In this document: piece by piece, positions 47,553-58,309 of the stretch
How the letters are laid out: the number at the start of each line of letters is the position of its first letter
Numbering within the stretch: the stretch's first letter is position 1
From: Diphasiastrum complanatum
Lineage: Eukaryota; Streptophyta; Lycopodiopsida; Lycopodiales; Lycopodiaceae
Length of the DNA: 64,000 nucleotides
Direction: 5' to 3'
Assembly (NCBI GenBank): GCA_029204225.1
Contig: MU832089.1
Coordinates: forward strand, 1-64,000
Made by a program: the position numbers and the translations under genes
Notes under the pieces: generated by a model
Database searches by the model: none
What the model saw: only the letters and a program-made list of their open reading frames with translations
What the model was told of the DNA's origin: nothing

Positions 47553-49180
47553 TTCATCCTTACTTTTAAGAAGATAGATCCAAGTATACCTACTAAAGTC
47601 ATCAATGAGAAAGTTGCATACATCTTTGCCCCACCATTGCTAGTTGTACTAGAAGAATGAATATCAGAATGCACAAGTTGAAAAGCTTCTTTAGATCTAG
47701 AAGTAGATCTAGAATAAGCAAGTCTATGAGATTTGGACAAGGCACAATGTTCACAAACACTATTGTTTGCAACAAGACTTTTAGGGAGACCAAGAACAAG
47801 CTCTTTCTTTGCCATTACCTCCAAAGATTTGAAGTTGGGATGGCCCAACCTCTTGTGCCAAACTTCTTGGTTTGTCAATTGCTCCCTAGCCATACATCCT
47901 TCATGATTAGAGATCACACATGCATCAAGCTTGAAAAGTTTACCATGCCTCCTACCTTGAGCAATCAAGGATCCACATTTACTTATCAAACATGCATCTC
48001 CAATGAACTCCACATCAAGTCCTTTGTCAATCATTTGACTTACACTAAGCAAATTCTTAGTGATTGAAGGAATGTACAAGACATTTTCAAGATTTGCTTT
48101 CCTATTTGTTGAAAGGGAAATAGGAATAGTGCCTATGCCTTTGATGTCACATTGACCATCATTTGCAGTGTAGATGATGTTACCTTCTCCCTCATAAGAC
48201 AATAAGGATGTAAAGTATTCCTTATGTCTTGTCATGTGAGATGAGGCTCCACTATCAATCCACCAAGGATCATTATCATCTATGTTGGCTAACAAACTTG
48301 AAGTCATAACAAGTGATTCACATGTGTTATGTTCTTCCTCATCTATTGTAAGATTTCCTTGCCTCTCTCCTTGCTCTCTTTTCTTCTTATAACATTCATT
48401 TGCAAAATGACCTTTTATCCCACAATAAAAGCACTTGAACTTTGACTTATTGTTCTTAGTAGAAGAGGAAGAGGAAGAGTGATCATCATGATCAAAGTTA
48501 CCACCTTTGGACCATTTCCCTTTGCCTTTACCTTTGCCCTTGAATTTGCCTTTTGTGAAGAAAGCCTCTTCACCTCCACCTTGCAAGGATGCACCATCAA
48601 GCTTTGATTGCAACCTATGTTCTTCAGCCAATAAGATTTCTTGCAAGTCAACCACACTTGGCAAGACTCTTTGAATGGCAAAACTTTGCACAAGGTTAGC
48701 ATGTTCATTTAGCAAACCATTCAACATAACTTGGACTATTTCACCATCTTTTATGTTCTCATCAATGCATGCTAAATCATCACTTAGGGACTTAACTCTC
48801 AAGATAAATGCATGAGCACTTTCACCCTCTCTTTGCCTACTAGAAAATATTTGTCTCCTTAGGGTCAATACCCTAGATGTGGACTTTGATTCAAAGAGCT
48901 TCTTTAAGGCATTCCATGCCTCACTTGCACTTTGACACTTTCCAACTTCCTTGAGAAGTTCATTTGTAACATTCATTTTAATGATATGAAGAGCCCTTTT
49001 GGCCTTCTTATCAAACCTTTGTTGCTCTTGAAGTGTGAGAGGTCTCTCTTCAATTTCTGCAACTATGTCCATGAGTTCATTCAACTCAAGTAAGGACTCC
49101 ATCCTCACTTTCCAAGTAGAGTAGTTTGATGAACTCAACCTTTCACTAGACTCTAGCATGATCCCACCATTGGAAGCCAT
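47483..49180 (-). CDS. element F gag, zinc knuckle, protease and integrase N-terminus
   Basis: A 565-residue frame from Met 49180. Residues 10-215 are UBN2-type gag (SNYSTWKVRMESLL, ALHIIKMNVTNELLKEVG). A Gly-Lys repeat (about 211-227) and the CCHC knuckle CFYCGIKGHFANEC (250-263) would bind RNA. The protease active site is WWIDSGASSHMT (306-317). GAG-preintegrase follows (VWHKRLGHPNFKSL, CEHCALSKSHRL) and integrase starts with the first Asp in VHSDIHSSSTT. Near 47615 a one-base shift changes the frame; the last 30 or so residues are out of frame. Gag and protease look intact and could still be made, which fits a copy mobilised by helper RT. Confidence 0.9.
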   Translation of the reverse strand: MASNGGIMLESSERLSSSNYSTWKVRMESLLELNELMDIVAEIEERPLTLQEQQRFDKKAKRALHIIKMNVTNELLKEVGKCQSASEAWNALKKLFESKSTSRVLTLRRQIFSSRQREGESAHAFILRVKSLSDDLACIDENIKDGEIVQVMLNGLLNEHANLVQSFAIQRVLPSVVDLQEILLAEEHRLQSKLDGASLQGGGEEAFFTKGKFKGKGKGKGKWSKGGNFDHDDHSSSSSSTKNNKSKFKCFYCGIKGHFANECYKKKREQGERQGNLTIDEEEHNTCESLVMTSSLLANIDDNDPWWIDSGASSHMTRHKEYFTSLLSYEGEGNIIYTANDGQCDIKGIGTIPISLSTNRKANLENVLYIPSITKNLLSVSQMIDKGLDVEFIGDACLISKCGSLIAQGRRHGKLFKLDACVISNHEGCMAREQLTNQEVWHKRLGHPNFKSLEVMAKKELVLGLPKSLVANNSVCEHCALSKSHRLAYSRSTSRSKEAFQLVHSDIHSSSTTSNGGAKMYATFSLMTLVGILGSIFLKVRMKCLLHLSSSRMKWKTNSIQRSNA

Positions 49181-50340
49181 GATTCTAATGTTTCTTCAAC
49201 TTTTAGGTTTTGTCCTAAAGCACTTAGCACTCACTTTTCTCTCAACAAATGATAGATAAAGAGATCTATGAAGATTTAGGACCCTAAAACACTTCTATCT
49301 TGAACCTAGATGGTTTCCAAGCATAGAAAGGAAGATTGAAACACATGCAACACTTTGCACACACTAAGAATGGATTACAAAATCAAACCAACCTGAACAC
49401 ACTCTTGCTTAAGCTCTCAAACTTTCCAGCAAGTGACCAAATCAAGTTATGGTGTGAAGAGTTACTTGCATTCTTAGAAAATACCCAAAACTAGGATGCC
49501 AAGATTACCTAGTAATGAACAAACTTGATCAACATATGATCAACACACTAAGATATTGATTCAACCTGTAAAACCACATGTAAACCACACTTCTAAAAGT
49601 TTATAAACTCCAGCAAGTGATAAATACAAGATTTAGAGGTGAATGAATGAGCACACTTAGTGAATCACAAGACTAGCTTCACTATCTTGTCAAATCTTGG
49701 TGTTTAGATGTAGATCTAAGATCACTTCACATGAGAATGTTCCTCAACCTGTTAAGAACCTGAAAACACACTTGCATAATGGTTAACACCTTCCAGCAAA
49801 TGCTCCAATCAAATTACATAAGGAGAGTTACTTACATGCTCAACAAAGTACACCAAAATTTATGCCAAAATTGATGACAATCTTTACAATATGCTCTTCA
49901 CAATGGAGCTTACAATATGTTCACCCAAAAAAGGGGATCTTTCATCCAAATGGGAGCTTTGCTCAGCCTTTAGGAGAATTACAACTCACTCAAAAGAGCA
50001 TTTGTCATCCACTTAAGGAGAAGTTTCATCCACTTAAGGAGAGTGTTCATCCAAGAATGGAGATTGTCAACAATAGGACTGAAAAGAACATTGTTAGTAT
50101 TGAATATGCACAAGCCTCACAATCACAAATGATTAGGTGTTATGATCTGATCCAAAATAGTTTCTTTTCAGCCTCTGATCTTCAATAGACCTGAAATATG
50201 CTTTTGATCCACAAGTTCAACTCACAAAACAAAGGTTAGTAAGATTTGATCAACAAAGCAATGCAAAATCATGCTAGAACTTGATCAAACATCTAAATAT
50301 CACCAAAAATGGAATACTTACTGTAAATAGAAGCCAACCA
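49181..50340 (-). other. element F 5' leader
   Basis: About 1.16 kb between the primer site and the gag start. It contains repeated motifs such as CCAGCAAGTGA or CCAGCAAATG (49427, 49612, 49794) and AACCTGTAAAA or AACCTGTTAAGAACCTG (49565, 49748) on the + strand. The frame at 49862-50188 on the + strand has a repeated HP-L-K-E pattern and looks like a by-product of a 27-bp tandem repeat (49975-50060). No conserved gene is seen. Confidence 0.7.
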
Positions 50341-50352
50341 GCTCTGATACCA
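50341..50352 (-). promoter_or_regulatory. primer binding site of element F
   Basis: The - strand reads TGGTATCAGAGC, the perfect initiator tRNA-Met site, directly beside the LTR. Confidence 0.96.
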
Positions 50353-51007
50353 TGTGAAAAATACAGATCCTAAGTGGATCTAAACTCCAAGATCATTGGC
50401 TTGAATGCTTGCACTCCAAACTACATAAGCTAGGAATTGGCAACACATTCTATGCTACCTAGAATGCAAAGAACTTGATCAAAAAGCATTTATCACAAAT
50501 GGAAACTTCCATAAACATCAAGTGCGGCCCAAAATAGCATTATAAAGTCCATAATACATCAGCCTATCACTTTTGGAAAGCACCTAAGATCATACACAAT
50601 AGCTTGAAGACAATACACACAACAATGCTCTCAATGGAGGAAGAAACAATGACAATGATCTATTGATCTCAATGAAGCATACAAAAGGTTTCTCCAACCT
50701 GTTTTCCACGACTTCCCTACTATTTATGGATGAGGAAGATGACTCTCTCTCCTCTCTCTAGAAGGTACTTGACCCTAGATATTCCCTATATAGGAAAAAT
50801 AGCTAAAAATGGCTTATATGACCAAAATACATCAAAATGGTCTCATTTTGAAGGGTATGAAGTTTGACACTTCATCATACTAAAAAAATACAGTAAATAA
50901 AAACATTGTGGCCTGGTTCACACGTGTGAAACTCCAGAACCAAAACTATTTACAATTTTAGCCAATTTAGGCCTCAAACTAGCTAGGAAATGTTGACAAT
51001 TTTCACA
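50353..51007 (-). repeat. 5' LTR of element F
   Basis: 655 bp, identical to 45210-45864 except one base (50971). The duplication CTTAG follows at 51008-51012. Confidence 0.96.
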
Positions 51008-51780
51008 CTTAGTTGAGAGAAAGAACAAAACACTGGTTGAATCTGCCAAGTGTATGCTAGCACATGCATCATTGTCCAAGAGTTTCTTGGCTGAAGTTGT
51101 CTCCATTGTAGCTTACATCCAGAACAGATGTTCGACCAAGGCTCTCTCAGACAAGACACCCCATGAGGTGTGGATAGGCTCCAAGCCTTCTTTGAAGAAT
51201 CTAAGAGTGTTTGGGTGCATTGCCTATGCGCAGATCCCAAAGGACACAAGGAAGAAATTGGATTTCCAAGGTCTAAAGACCATTTTGATCGGATATACTT
51301 CATCTAATAATACCTACAAGCTGTACGATCATGATACCTAGCAAATCTTGTATAGCCGTGATACAGTCTTTATCGAGGATCAGTTCGTCGACCTCAAAGA
51401 CAAGGAAATAGCTCAAGAAGAACCTTCATCACCTGCCATTGATGCGACAGTCCGAGCTTCTGGCTCAGGCATGTCTATTGTCGACCCACTTGGAGACAGT
51501 GAATCAGACAAAGATGTTGCTGCTACACAACAACAAGTCCCAAGAGCGGTTCATCAGTCGAATCTTCCCAGAAGATCAAGCCAAGTGCGGACACAGCCCA
51601 CAAGGTATACTCCTGAGTCTGCCTGTCTTTTAATGCAGAAACCGACAACAGTCGAAGAGACACTTAGCCAACCAGACTCTAATCTCTGGAGAGAAGCTAT
51701 GGACAGAGATTATTCCTCTCTGATCAAGAATCAGACATGGTCATTAGTCGAAGCTCCTATTGGTTGAAATATTGTTGATT
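51008..51780 (+). pseudogene. element E integrase, part right of F, and linker
   Basis: Starts in the integrase core with VERKNKTLVESAKCM (catalytic Glu), then TPHEVWIGSKPSLKNLRVFGC and AYAQIPKDTRKKLD. A stop at 51339-51341 separates DTVFIEDQFVDLKDKE and an acidic, Ser-rich linker with LPRRSSQVRTQPTRYTP (about 51560-51610). The frame enters the RT start (LWREAMDRDYSSLIKNQTWSL) and has a stop at 51765-51767. Confidence 0.85.
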
Positions 51781-53228
51781 GCAAATGGATCTTTAAGATC
51801 AAATACAATGCCAACGAAGCATTTGATCGAAGGAAGGCAAGATTGGTAGCACGAGGATTCACCCAGATCCCGAATGTCGACTATAGTAAGAGTTTCAGTC
51901 CAGTCGTCAAACATTCGTCGATCCAAATGCTCCTGTCTTATGTTGCAGCTGTCGACCTCGAAGTGCATCAACTCGATGCACAAACAACTTACCTGAATGG
52001 AGTTATACCAGAAGACATCTACATGATCCAGCCTGAAGGATACGTTCTGAAAGGTATGAAAAATCATCTCTGTAAACTCCACAAGGCACTGTATGGATTG
52101 AAACAATCTGCCAGAGCTTGGTTTCAGAGGATCAACACGTTCCTCATTGATCAAGGATTCAAACCAAGCACTACTGATTGCAATGTCTATACAAAGTCAG
52201 TGCATCAATCCTTTATCATCATCACCTTGTATGTTGATGATACGTTGCTTTTCAACAATGATGCCAATATGGTCAAGGATTCAAAATAGATGTTGTTCTC
52301 AGAATTCGACATGACTGATCTGGGTGAAGCTCACTTTTGTCTTGGAATTCAAATCCAAAGAGACAGAGCAAATCAACTGATTTACATAAGTCAACAAAGG
52401 TATCTTCACAATGTTCTTAATAGATACAGTCTGATGAATTGTAAATTAGCTCACTCACCAATGGATCCAGGCCTGCATTTGTCAAAGGACCAATGTCCCT
52501 AGACTAAGCAGGAAGAGGAGCAGATGAGAGAATACCCGTATCGATCGATACTCGGATCTCTCATGTATGCAATGGTCTGTGCAAGGCCAGACATTTCTTT
52601 TGTTGTCAGCTCACTTAGCCAATACATGGCTAATCCTGGAATTACCCATTGGAAGGCTCTCATATGAGTCATGAGATACATTTGAGCTACCATGGACCAA
52701 TGCATCTGCTATGGAGATGTCAACAACGACAATCTTCATCAGCTCAGTGGATATTCTGATGCAAGCTGGGGAGGAGATGCAGACCATCGTAAGTCCACAT
52801 CTGGATTTACATTCTTCTTCAACGACGGTCCTATTTCATGGAACAGTCATAAGCAAACCTCTATCGCACTTTCTTCTACTGAAGCAGAATACATTGTTGC
52901 TTCTCAATCTATTAAGGAAGCGTTTTGATTGAGAAATTTGTTGTCAGACATTAGTCTTTACCAACACAGCCCTACAATTTTGTTCTGTAATAATTAGAGT
53001 GCTATCACCTTATTGGCCAACCCTATATTTTATTATAGGAGTAAGCACATTGAAATCAGGTATCATTACATCAGGGGCAAGGTTCTCGACAGAGAGGTAA
53101 GCTTAACGTACTGCAAAACGCAGGACATGGTTGCAGATGTCTTCACAAAAGCACTCAGTATTAATGCACACAATAGATTTTGTGCATTGCCAAGTCTGAA
53201 AATCAAGGCATTCACGGATCCAGATTAA
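51770..53228 (+). pseudogene. element E reverse transcriptase and RNase H
   Basis: RVT_2 reads from [13 protein letters not shown] (about 51780) through [29 protein letters not shown] and [12 protein letters not shown] to the catalytic box [11 protein letters not shown] (about 52225-52255). Stops follow at 52287, 52500, 52666 and 52684. RNase H reads GYSDASWGGDADHRKST (first Asp, about 52750), NSHKQTSIALSSTEAEYIVAS, then after a stop at 52927 LANPIFYYRSKHIEIRYHYI and MVADVFTKALS. The final stop is at 53226-53228, just before the purine tract. The domain set is complete but at least six stops make it inactive. Confidence 0.9.
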
Positions 53229-53235
53229 GGGGGGG
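53225..53235 (+). promoter_or_regulatory. polypurine tract of element E
   Basis: TTAAGGGGGGG directly before the 3' LTR. Confidence 0.9.
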
Positions 53236-54310
53236 TGTTGGATTTACTCCTTCTTCTCTCCTAAATCCCAATTTTAATTTGCCTCCATTAATGCTGTACA
53301 TTTTCTAACGTTGTCACGCAGTCTGCATTTTTACACATGATTCGTGCAGACGAATAAATGGCGAACAAGTTGCGACACTTGTTTGTGACACTGTGCAAGA
53401 GGCGGAAAGGGACACTACCTTACCAAATGGCAAAGTGCCCTAAGAATCAAGGCACTCTATAAATTTAACCTTAAGGCCATCCGTAAGAGTGACGCACCTT
53501 TACATCATCATAAACGTTCATCTGACGTCACACCCTTTTCACGCTCGCCCTATGCAGCTGCGCTAATAGATTGGACAACGATGGTAGCCGCCCACGATCT
53601 ACCACAGATAGCACATACACTCTGTACTTTCACATCTGCACACCTACAATAATATGTATATATACTAGATACTTTTCATGTGTTCAGTGATGAAGTGATG
53701 AATGACGCAAAATGCTGAAGTTATGCTATTTTGATCAAGGAGGTTTCATTCCTCATTACAGATAGAAATAAGCTTTGTAGAGCACGCGGTTTCGTCCGCT
53801 ATTGCCTTGGGCTCTACCACAGTATTGATTTGTATATTTTTATACACTTAATCTGATAACAGTTCATTTTTCTGCATTCAGATCTGTTTCAATGTTGCTA
53901 TGCTTATCTTTCATTCTGTCTGATCTTTCTGATTGCTCTTTCTGGTTTTAGACGATTAGTTTTTTCTTTTTGTCTTTAACGAACAATTTGTGACTAACAA
54001 CTAGTAGAGCATAGCCTAGTTATTCGCAAATCATTCGTGACAAACTATTTATCTAGTGCTTCAGCCATTCTAAATGTTTGGCTACGTAATCTAGAATGAC
54101 TGTGATTTCTATCACTAAAGTTTCTGTTCATTCTGATAGGCATAGTCATGCTTAGGAAGAGAGCCATTTAGATCCATTTTTTGCTGCACACGAACATCAT
54201 TTGTTCGAGATTCGTTTCTTGTTCGAGTTTCGTCTCTTATTCGAGACTCGTTTCTCATTCACCGATTGATCATCATCCATTCGTCCTCATCCCTCTCTCA
54301 AAACCCACCA
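53236..54310 (+). repeat. 3' LTR of element E
   Basis: 1075 bp, TGTTGGATTTACTCC to AAACCCACCA, followed by CTATC. It aligns with 43076-44154 along its whole length. Confidence 0.93.
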
Positions 54311-54315
54311 CTATC

Positions 54316-55640
54316 TAGTACTCGCATAACTTATTTTTGATAAGATCTGGACTTGTGCGAGTCCTAGACATGCATGCGAATTCTATCTAGAGTGGTTCAT
54401 TTGTGATCACAACGAAGACCCATAATTTCAAGCACTTGAAACTTAGTAAAATCCTCTAAGATCAACATCATATGGTTCCACTTAGGAAAATCCAAGTTCT
54501 TGCAGATACACTTTGCATCTAGAACTGTACATATCCATCTTCCATCACCGACAATCCTATCATGATGAATCTGTTTTGATAGCCTTAGGCACCTTTAGTA
54601 GGGAATGCCTTAAAAGTGTCCTAGTAGGAAACCATAGATCCGTCACGATAAGTTTTTCAAAATTGTCGATATTAACATCCATTACCCATCACCTAAGTGC
54701 ATAGAATCTCGACATAGAGAGCGCTTGTTTTGTAACAAGTTTGCTTGAGACAGCTGCTTTTCTCATAAGGAGTTCAATGGTATGTTAAGAGCGTTTAGAT
54801 GGCAAGGAGCAAATGGCTTGTCATAATCTCAAGCTAACAAACGTTGAGTTTTCTGAGTGAAAGTTTTGTCTGCTGAGTTACTACTAACCGGTGGGATCAA
54901 TCCATTGCCTTTAAATCTCGAGACTGCCGATGAAGAGGCCTGTCTAGGTATTGCCACCCTCAAGTGGTAATATGAGAACGGGAGACTCTAGTGAGGAAAA
55001 TGACAGTGGCATGTCAATAATGCCAAACATGTCAAACTAGGATCAGATTTCATTGGAATAACTCGAAAACATTATGAGACTCTATGTTATCACCAGTGGT
55101 AAGATACAGAGCAAAAATGGCTATTTTTGCATATTTCATCATGGTAAGTATTCGCACAGAGGTAAAATATCTCTAAACAATTCATTGTGAATACTCTACT
55201 TACATCTCTTGACCAAGAATTTGAAAAAGGCCCCAGTGCAAATTCTTGATCTTTCCTCAAATAGTACTTGCATAGTCTAGTTTTGGCAAGCTCTAGACTT
55301 GTGCAAGTTCCCAGGTAGGTGTGTGAATTCTCTTTAAAAGAGTACACTAATGAGCCTGAGTAGCACCACTCACTGAGAAAACCTGAATTCTAGTATCACC
55401 TCAGTTGCGCAACGAAACAGTTTCATCAAGATAAGTCGATCTATCATCAGATGCACTACACATAGCCATGTACCAATCTACTTTTCACATCCTATCATGA
55501 GACAATCTAGTTGGAAATAACCTTAGGCACTCTAGCAAGGAAGTTCCTTAGATGTGACCTAGTAGAAAGCCCTAGATTTCTCGTGATAAGATCACCATCT
55601 TGTGAAGACCTTCCACATTCATCATCTAACCACTATGTGT
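54316..55640 (+). repeat. old direct repeat pair, probable LTRs of a gypsy element
   Basis: The unit at 54316-54720 recurs, diverged, at about 55250-55640: GGACTTGTGCGAGT against AGACTTGTGCAAGT; CCTATCATGATGAATCT against CCTATCATGAGACAATCT; CCTTAGGCACCTTTAG against CCTTAGGCACTCTAG. The DNA just left of element E (43035-43075) matches the DNA just before the second unit (55225-55260). So E inserted into the first unit. A gypsy gag starts right after the second unit. Confidence 0.65.
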
Positions 55641-55659
55641 AGAATTATCTATCTTAGAT

Positions 55660-56150
55660 CACAATGTCAAGGGAGACAAACAATCCGCCTCCACCACAAG
55701 TAGATAAGAGGATTCCCAGAATCAATGCCCAAAGTATGATGGATAATCAAACCCAGTTAGGTTCCTCCAAGATTTTGATAAGGCTTGTAAGTTCTATGGA
55801 GACAGCTCTAAAGCTGAAAAGTTAAGGTTTTCTCCAATGATTCTCAATGGCGATGTGAAAGAGTGGTATTTGTATCTAGAGAGTACCAATATGGAGTCAT
55901 GCAAAACCATAGAAACTCTCATCAAGCGATTCAAACCATCTAAGCTGACCCAAAGCCCATTTAGCCAAATGACTCAAATCAAAATGAAGGGCAAGGAGTC
56001 GGTATGCACCTATTCTGAGTGTTATAAACATCTCAAGGTAGAGTGTGTTGACAATAAAATCACCAAAAAATGGCCATGAAATTATTCCTAGTCGGGTTAC
56101 CCAAGGCCATTAGAAGAGAATTGAAACCCACAGACTCTTACCAAAGTCTT
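55660..56150 (+). pseudogene. gypsy gag remnant
   Basis: Start at about 55663 (MSRETNNPPPPQVDKRIPRI), then in shifted frames FDKACKFYGDSSKAEKL, the open piece 55837-56079 (MILNGDVKEWYLYLEST, then FKPSKLTQSPFSQMTQIKMK) and FLVGLPKAIRREL at about 56084-56122. It aligns with the gag at 60-420: same order, same spacing. It has at least three frame breaks. This is an old copy of the family at the left edge of the window. Confidence 0.8.
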
Positions 56151-57500
56151 ATTATCCAAGGTCAATTGCTCCCCATTCAAAACAATAGTCTTTTGTAGTG
56201 AGTCAACATATTGCTACATCGTCTATCACACAAGTTGATTCCGACTACATAGACCCAACGATGTATTGTATAGAAGATACCAATGTGCCTGCTCATCAAG
56301 TTGATCCATTTGCACCTTATCAAAATTAGTAGTATTAGATGTGTCTAGGCTCGTCTAGTCTTACTGATTCTTTTGTCATCCACGGATACATAGTTGCTTC
56401 TAATCCAAATAGAATTACACCCTATCTAGCAACCACGTAAGGTCTATCTCAAACATTATCATAGATAAGATTGAGAATGTACCACCTCAGATCAGTGTCT
56501 TCATTACATCTCTATGACCAAGCAATTGATATCATACCTTGGAGCCAAGTTTTGAGCTACCGCCTGATGAATCATGATTTTTGTGTCTAGATGATAACCC
56601 GTATGTTTTATCTGAGTTAAAGTATTCTAAGACATAATTGTCTTATTGAATTCTATGTAAATGTTACATGTTATGACTTGTTTTTCTTTTGTAACACTGT
56701 AGCTATGGCCTTGTGCAAAGTTCGATATTAGATTGTAAGAGTTTGGTTTAAGAGTGCCATGCAAGTCCTTCTATAGCGTTATTAGATACACTTTTTCATT
56801 TTTTTTCTCTTATTTCAAGTTTTGTCCTGTCAACTATGTTGTTTGTTGTTGCATGCTTGCTTGTTCTATTGTCGTATGGTTTAGTGTGTTTTCTTTTACA
56901 GCCGCACCATAGGTGATATTTCATCGGCAATTTTATTCTACTTCTACAGTTGCAGCATGACCCGAATTGTCATTGGGATATATCTCTACATCATTACCAA
57001 TGATTTCAACATCTTTCAATAGGAACAAAAAGAGCAGTCAAGGGACTTCAACAACAAATGCTCAGCTTGGCAACAAAAAGAGCATCTTATTAGACTGCAA
57101 TTGTGATCCAGCAAAAGATCCATTTTCCCAACAAGATGGAATATCTACAACAACACCACCACCACCATTCGCAATAAGTAGTTGGTTTTATGTAAGCGCT
57201 ACAATATCCACACTTTTTCAATTGCCTCACCATGGCCATCAAATCATCAATAAAGTGGTAGCTTGTACCCATGAAGGGCTCTCAATTAGTCACATCAAGG
57301 GCAAAATCTATGTGCAAGCCGACGCAAACGACCAGTGTTCCTATCAATGCCAACAACAATGCTCCATTGGAAAAATGTACATTGAGCAGTGGTCGCCCAT
57401 ACTACCGTTGTTGTACATCATCCATTCAATCATTTGTGGAGGCCACAAAAAGCACAAGTCATCAGCAGGCGACATCCCATAGACCTACATAGACCAAGCT
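56150..57500. other. retroelement debris without a clear gene
   Basis: The 171-residue frame at 56967-57482 (+) has no domain I recognise; it is Ser/Thr/Pro-rich with a Cys/Gln cluster near its end and lies directly before two zinc knuckles in another frame. It may be the spacer part of a gag. Nothing else is visible. Confidence 0.5.
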
Positions 57501-57544
57501 CTCTACAACAACAAGGAGAAGACTAAGAAGCAATTCAAGACTAA

Positions 57545-57935
57545 GAGGGAGTCAGACCATTGCGTGAGATGCAAACACGAAGGACATATTGTCTATTCGT
57601 GTTGGCTAAATCTAAAAATTGAGTGTATCCTTTGTCATAAGAAGGGTCATGCAGCCATAGACTGCCACCATAACCCAAGAAACAAACAAAGCTCAAGGCA
57701 GATAGGAGAACAATAATAGTTCATCCTATGTCAAAGAACCAGAGAGCTCGAAGATGGGCAAAGGAAGATCAAATCACGTAAATTCGACCACCTACATTTG
57801 TGTAGACATGTGTGCAGTATCAACACCTAACACACATGAGGTAATCCTTGATTCAAGAGCAACCTCACACTTCGTTACATCAAGACAGATCATGTCTAAC
57901 TGTGAACTCAAAGGTGAAGGCCTATCCTAAATTCT
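57545..57935 (+). pseudogene. gag zinc knuckles and protease-like site, broken frames
   Basis: Two canonical CX2CX4HX4C knuckles in tandem: CVRCKHEGHIVYSC (about 57564-57605) and CILCHKKGHAAIDC (about 57627-57668). They are in one frame apart from a stop between them. About 150 bases on, another frame reads EVILDSRATSHFVTS, a protease-like site with Arg in place of Gly after Asp-Ser. The style of the last motif is copia-like; it could belong with the copia remnant at 61652 or with the gypsy gag at 55660. Confidence 0.65.
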
Positions 57936-58097
57936 TAAAGGCCAAAAGATTTAATTGGCTTAATCATTCACATAAGGCTAGTCTCGAATCAACTTAATGA
58001 AAATCAATAAAATTTTAAATCAAAACTCGAAAAACATTGCATCACAAAGATTCATTCACACAATAGCGGAAGCACTGAGGGGTCAAGATGGGGACAC

Positions 58098-58098
<1 letters not shown>

Positions 58099-58129
<31 letters not shown>
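58099..58129 (+). repeat. C31 homopolymer
   Basis: Thirty-one uninterrupted C residues after GGGGACACA. The reading frame through it is a spurious Pro run. Confidence 0.95.
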
Positions 58130-58131
<2 letters not shown>

Positions 58132-58309
58132 GGATTCTTTTCTTATCATTATGCAAATCCAATTGGCCAATGCCAATTACATATACAATGGGTTCCAATA
58201 GGGTCTCAGAAGTAGGAACATCAACTTAGCATAGTCTTACTTCATATTCAATGATCTTAGTTCTATATCTAGCTTAACAAAAGCATAGACTTCATAAGTC
58301 TTAATCTTT

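Larger units (their letters stand above)
45210..51007 (-). mobile_element. Ty1/copia element F, very young, non-autonomous
   Basis: Identical-length LTRs of 655 bp that differ at one position, an exact target duplication CTTAG, the standard tRNA-Met primer site, and a purine tract. The coding region is gag, zinc knuckle, protease and integrase start (one frame of 565 residues), integrase and RT start (410 residues, shifted frame), then RNase H. The RT palm and its YVDD box are missing. It lies in the - orientation inside element E. Confidence 0.95.
43076..54310 (+). mobile_element. Ty1/copia element E, carrying nested element F
   Basis: Two LTRs of about 1.08 kb, a tRNA-Met-like primer site, gag, a shortened pol, a purine tract and an exact 5-bp duplication (CTATC). 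Element F (45210-51007) sits inside the integrase core. Without F, E is about 5.4 kb. The LTRs differ by roughly 5-7% in the stretches I compared by eye, many differences being C/T or G/A. Coding frames carry several stops. Confidence 0.93.

Noticed and set aside
45210-51007. F as a solo insertion in a host gene
   Set aside because: Both flanks read as the integrase of element E, so the target was another retroelement.
57997-58215. 72-codon frame with a Pro run
   Set aside because: Created by the C31 homopolymer.
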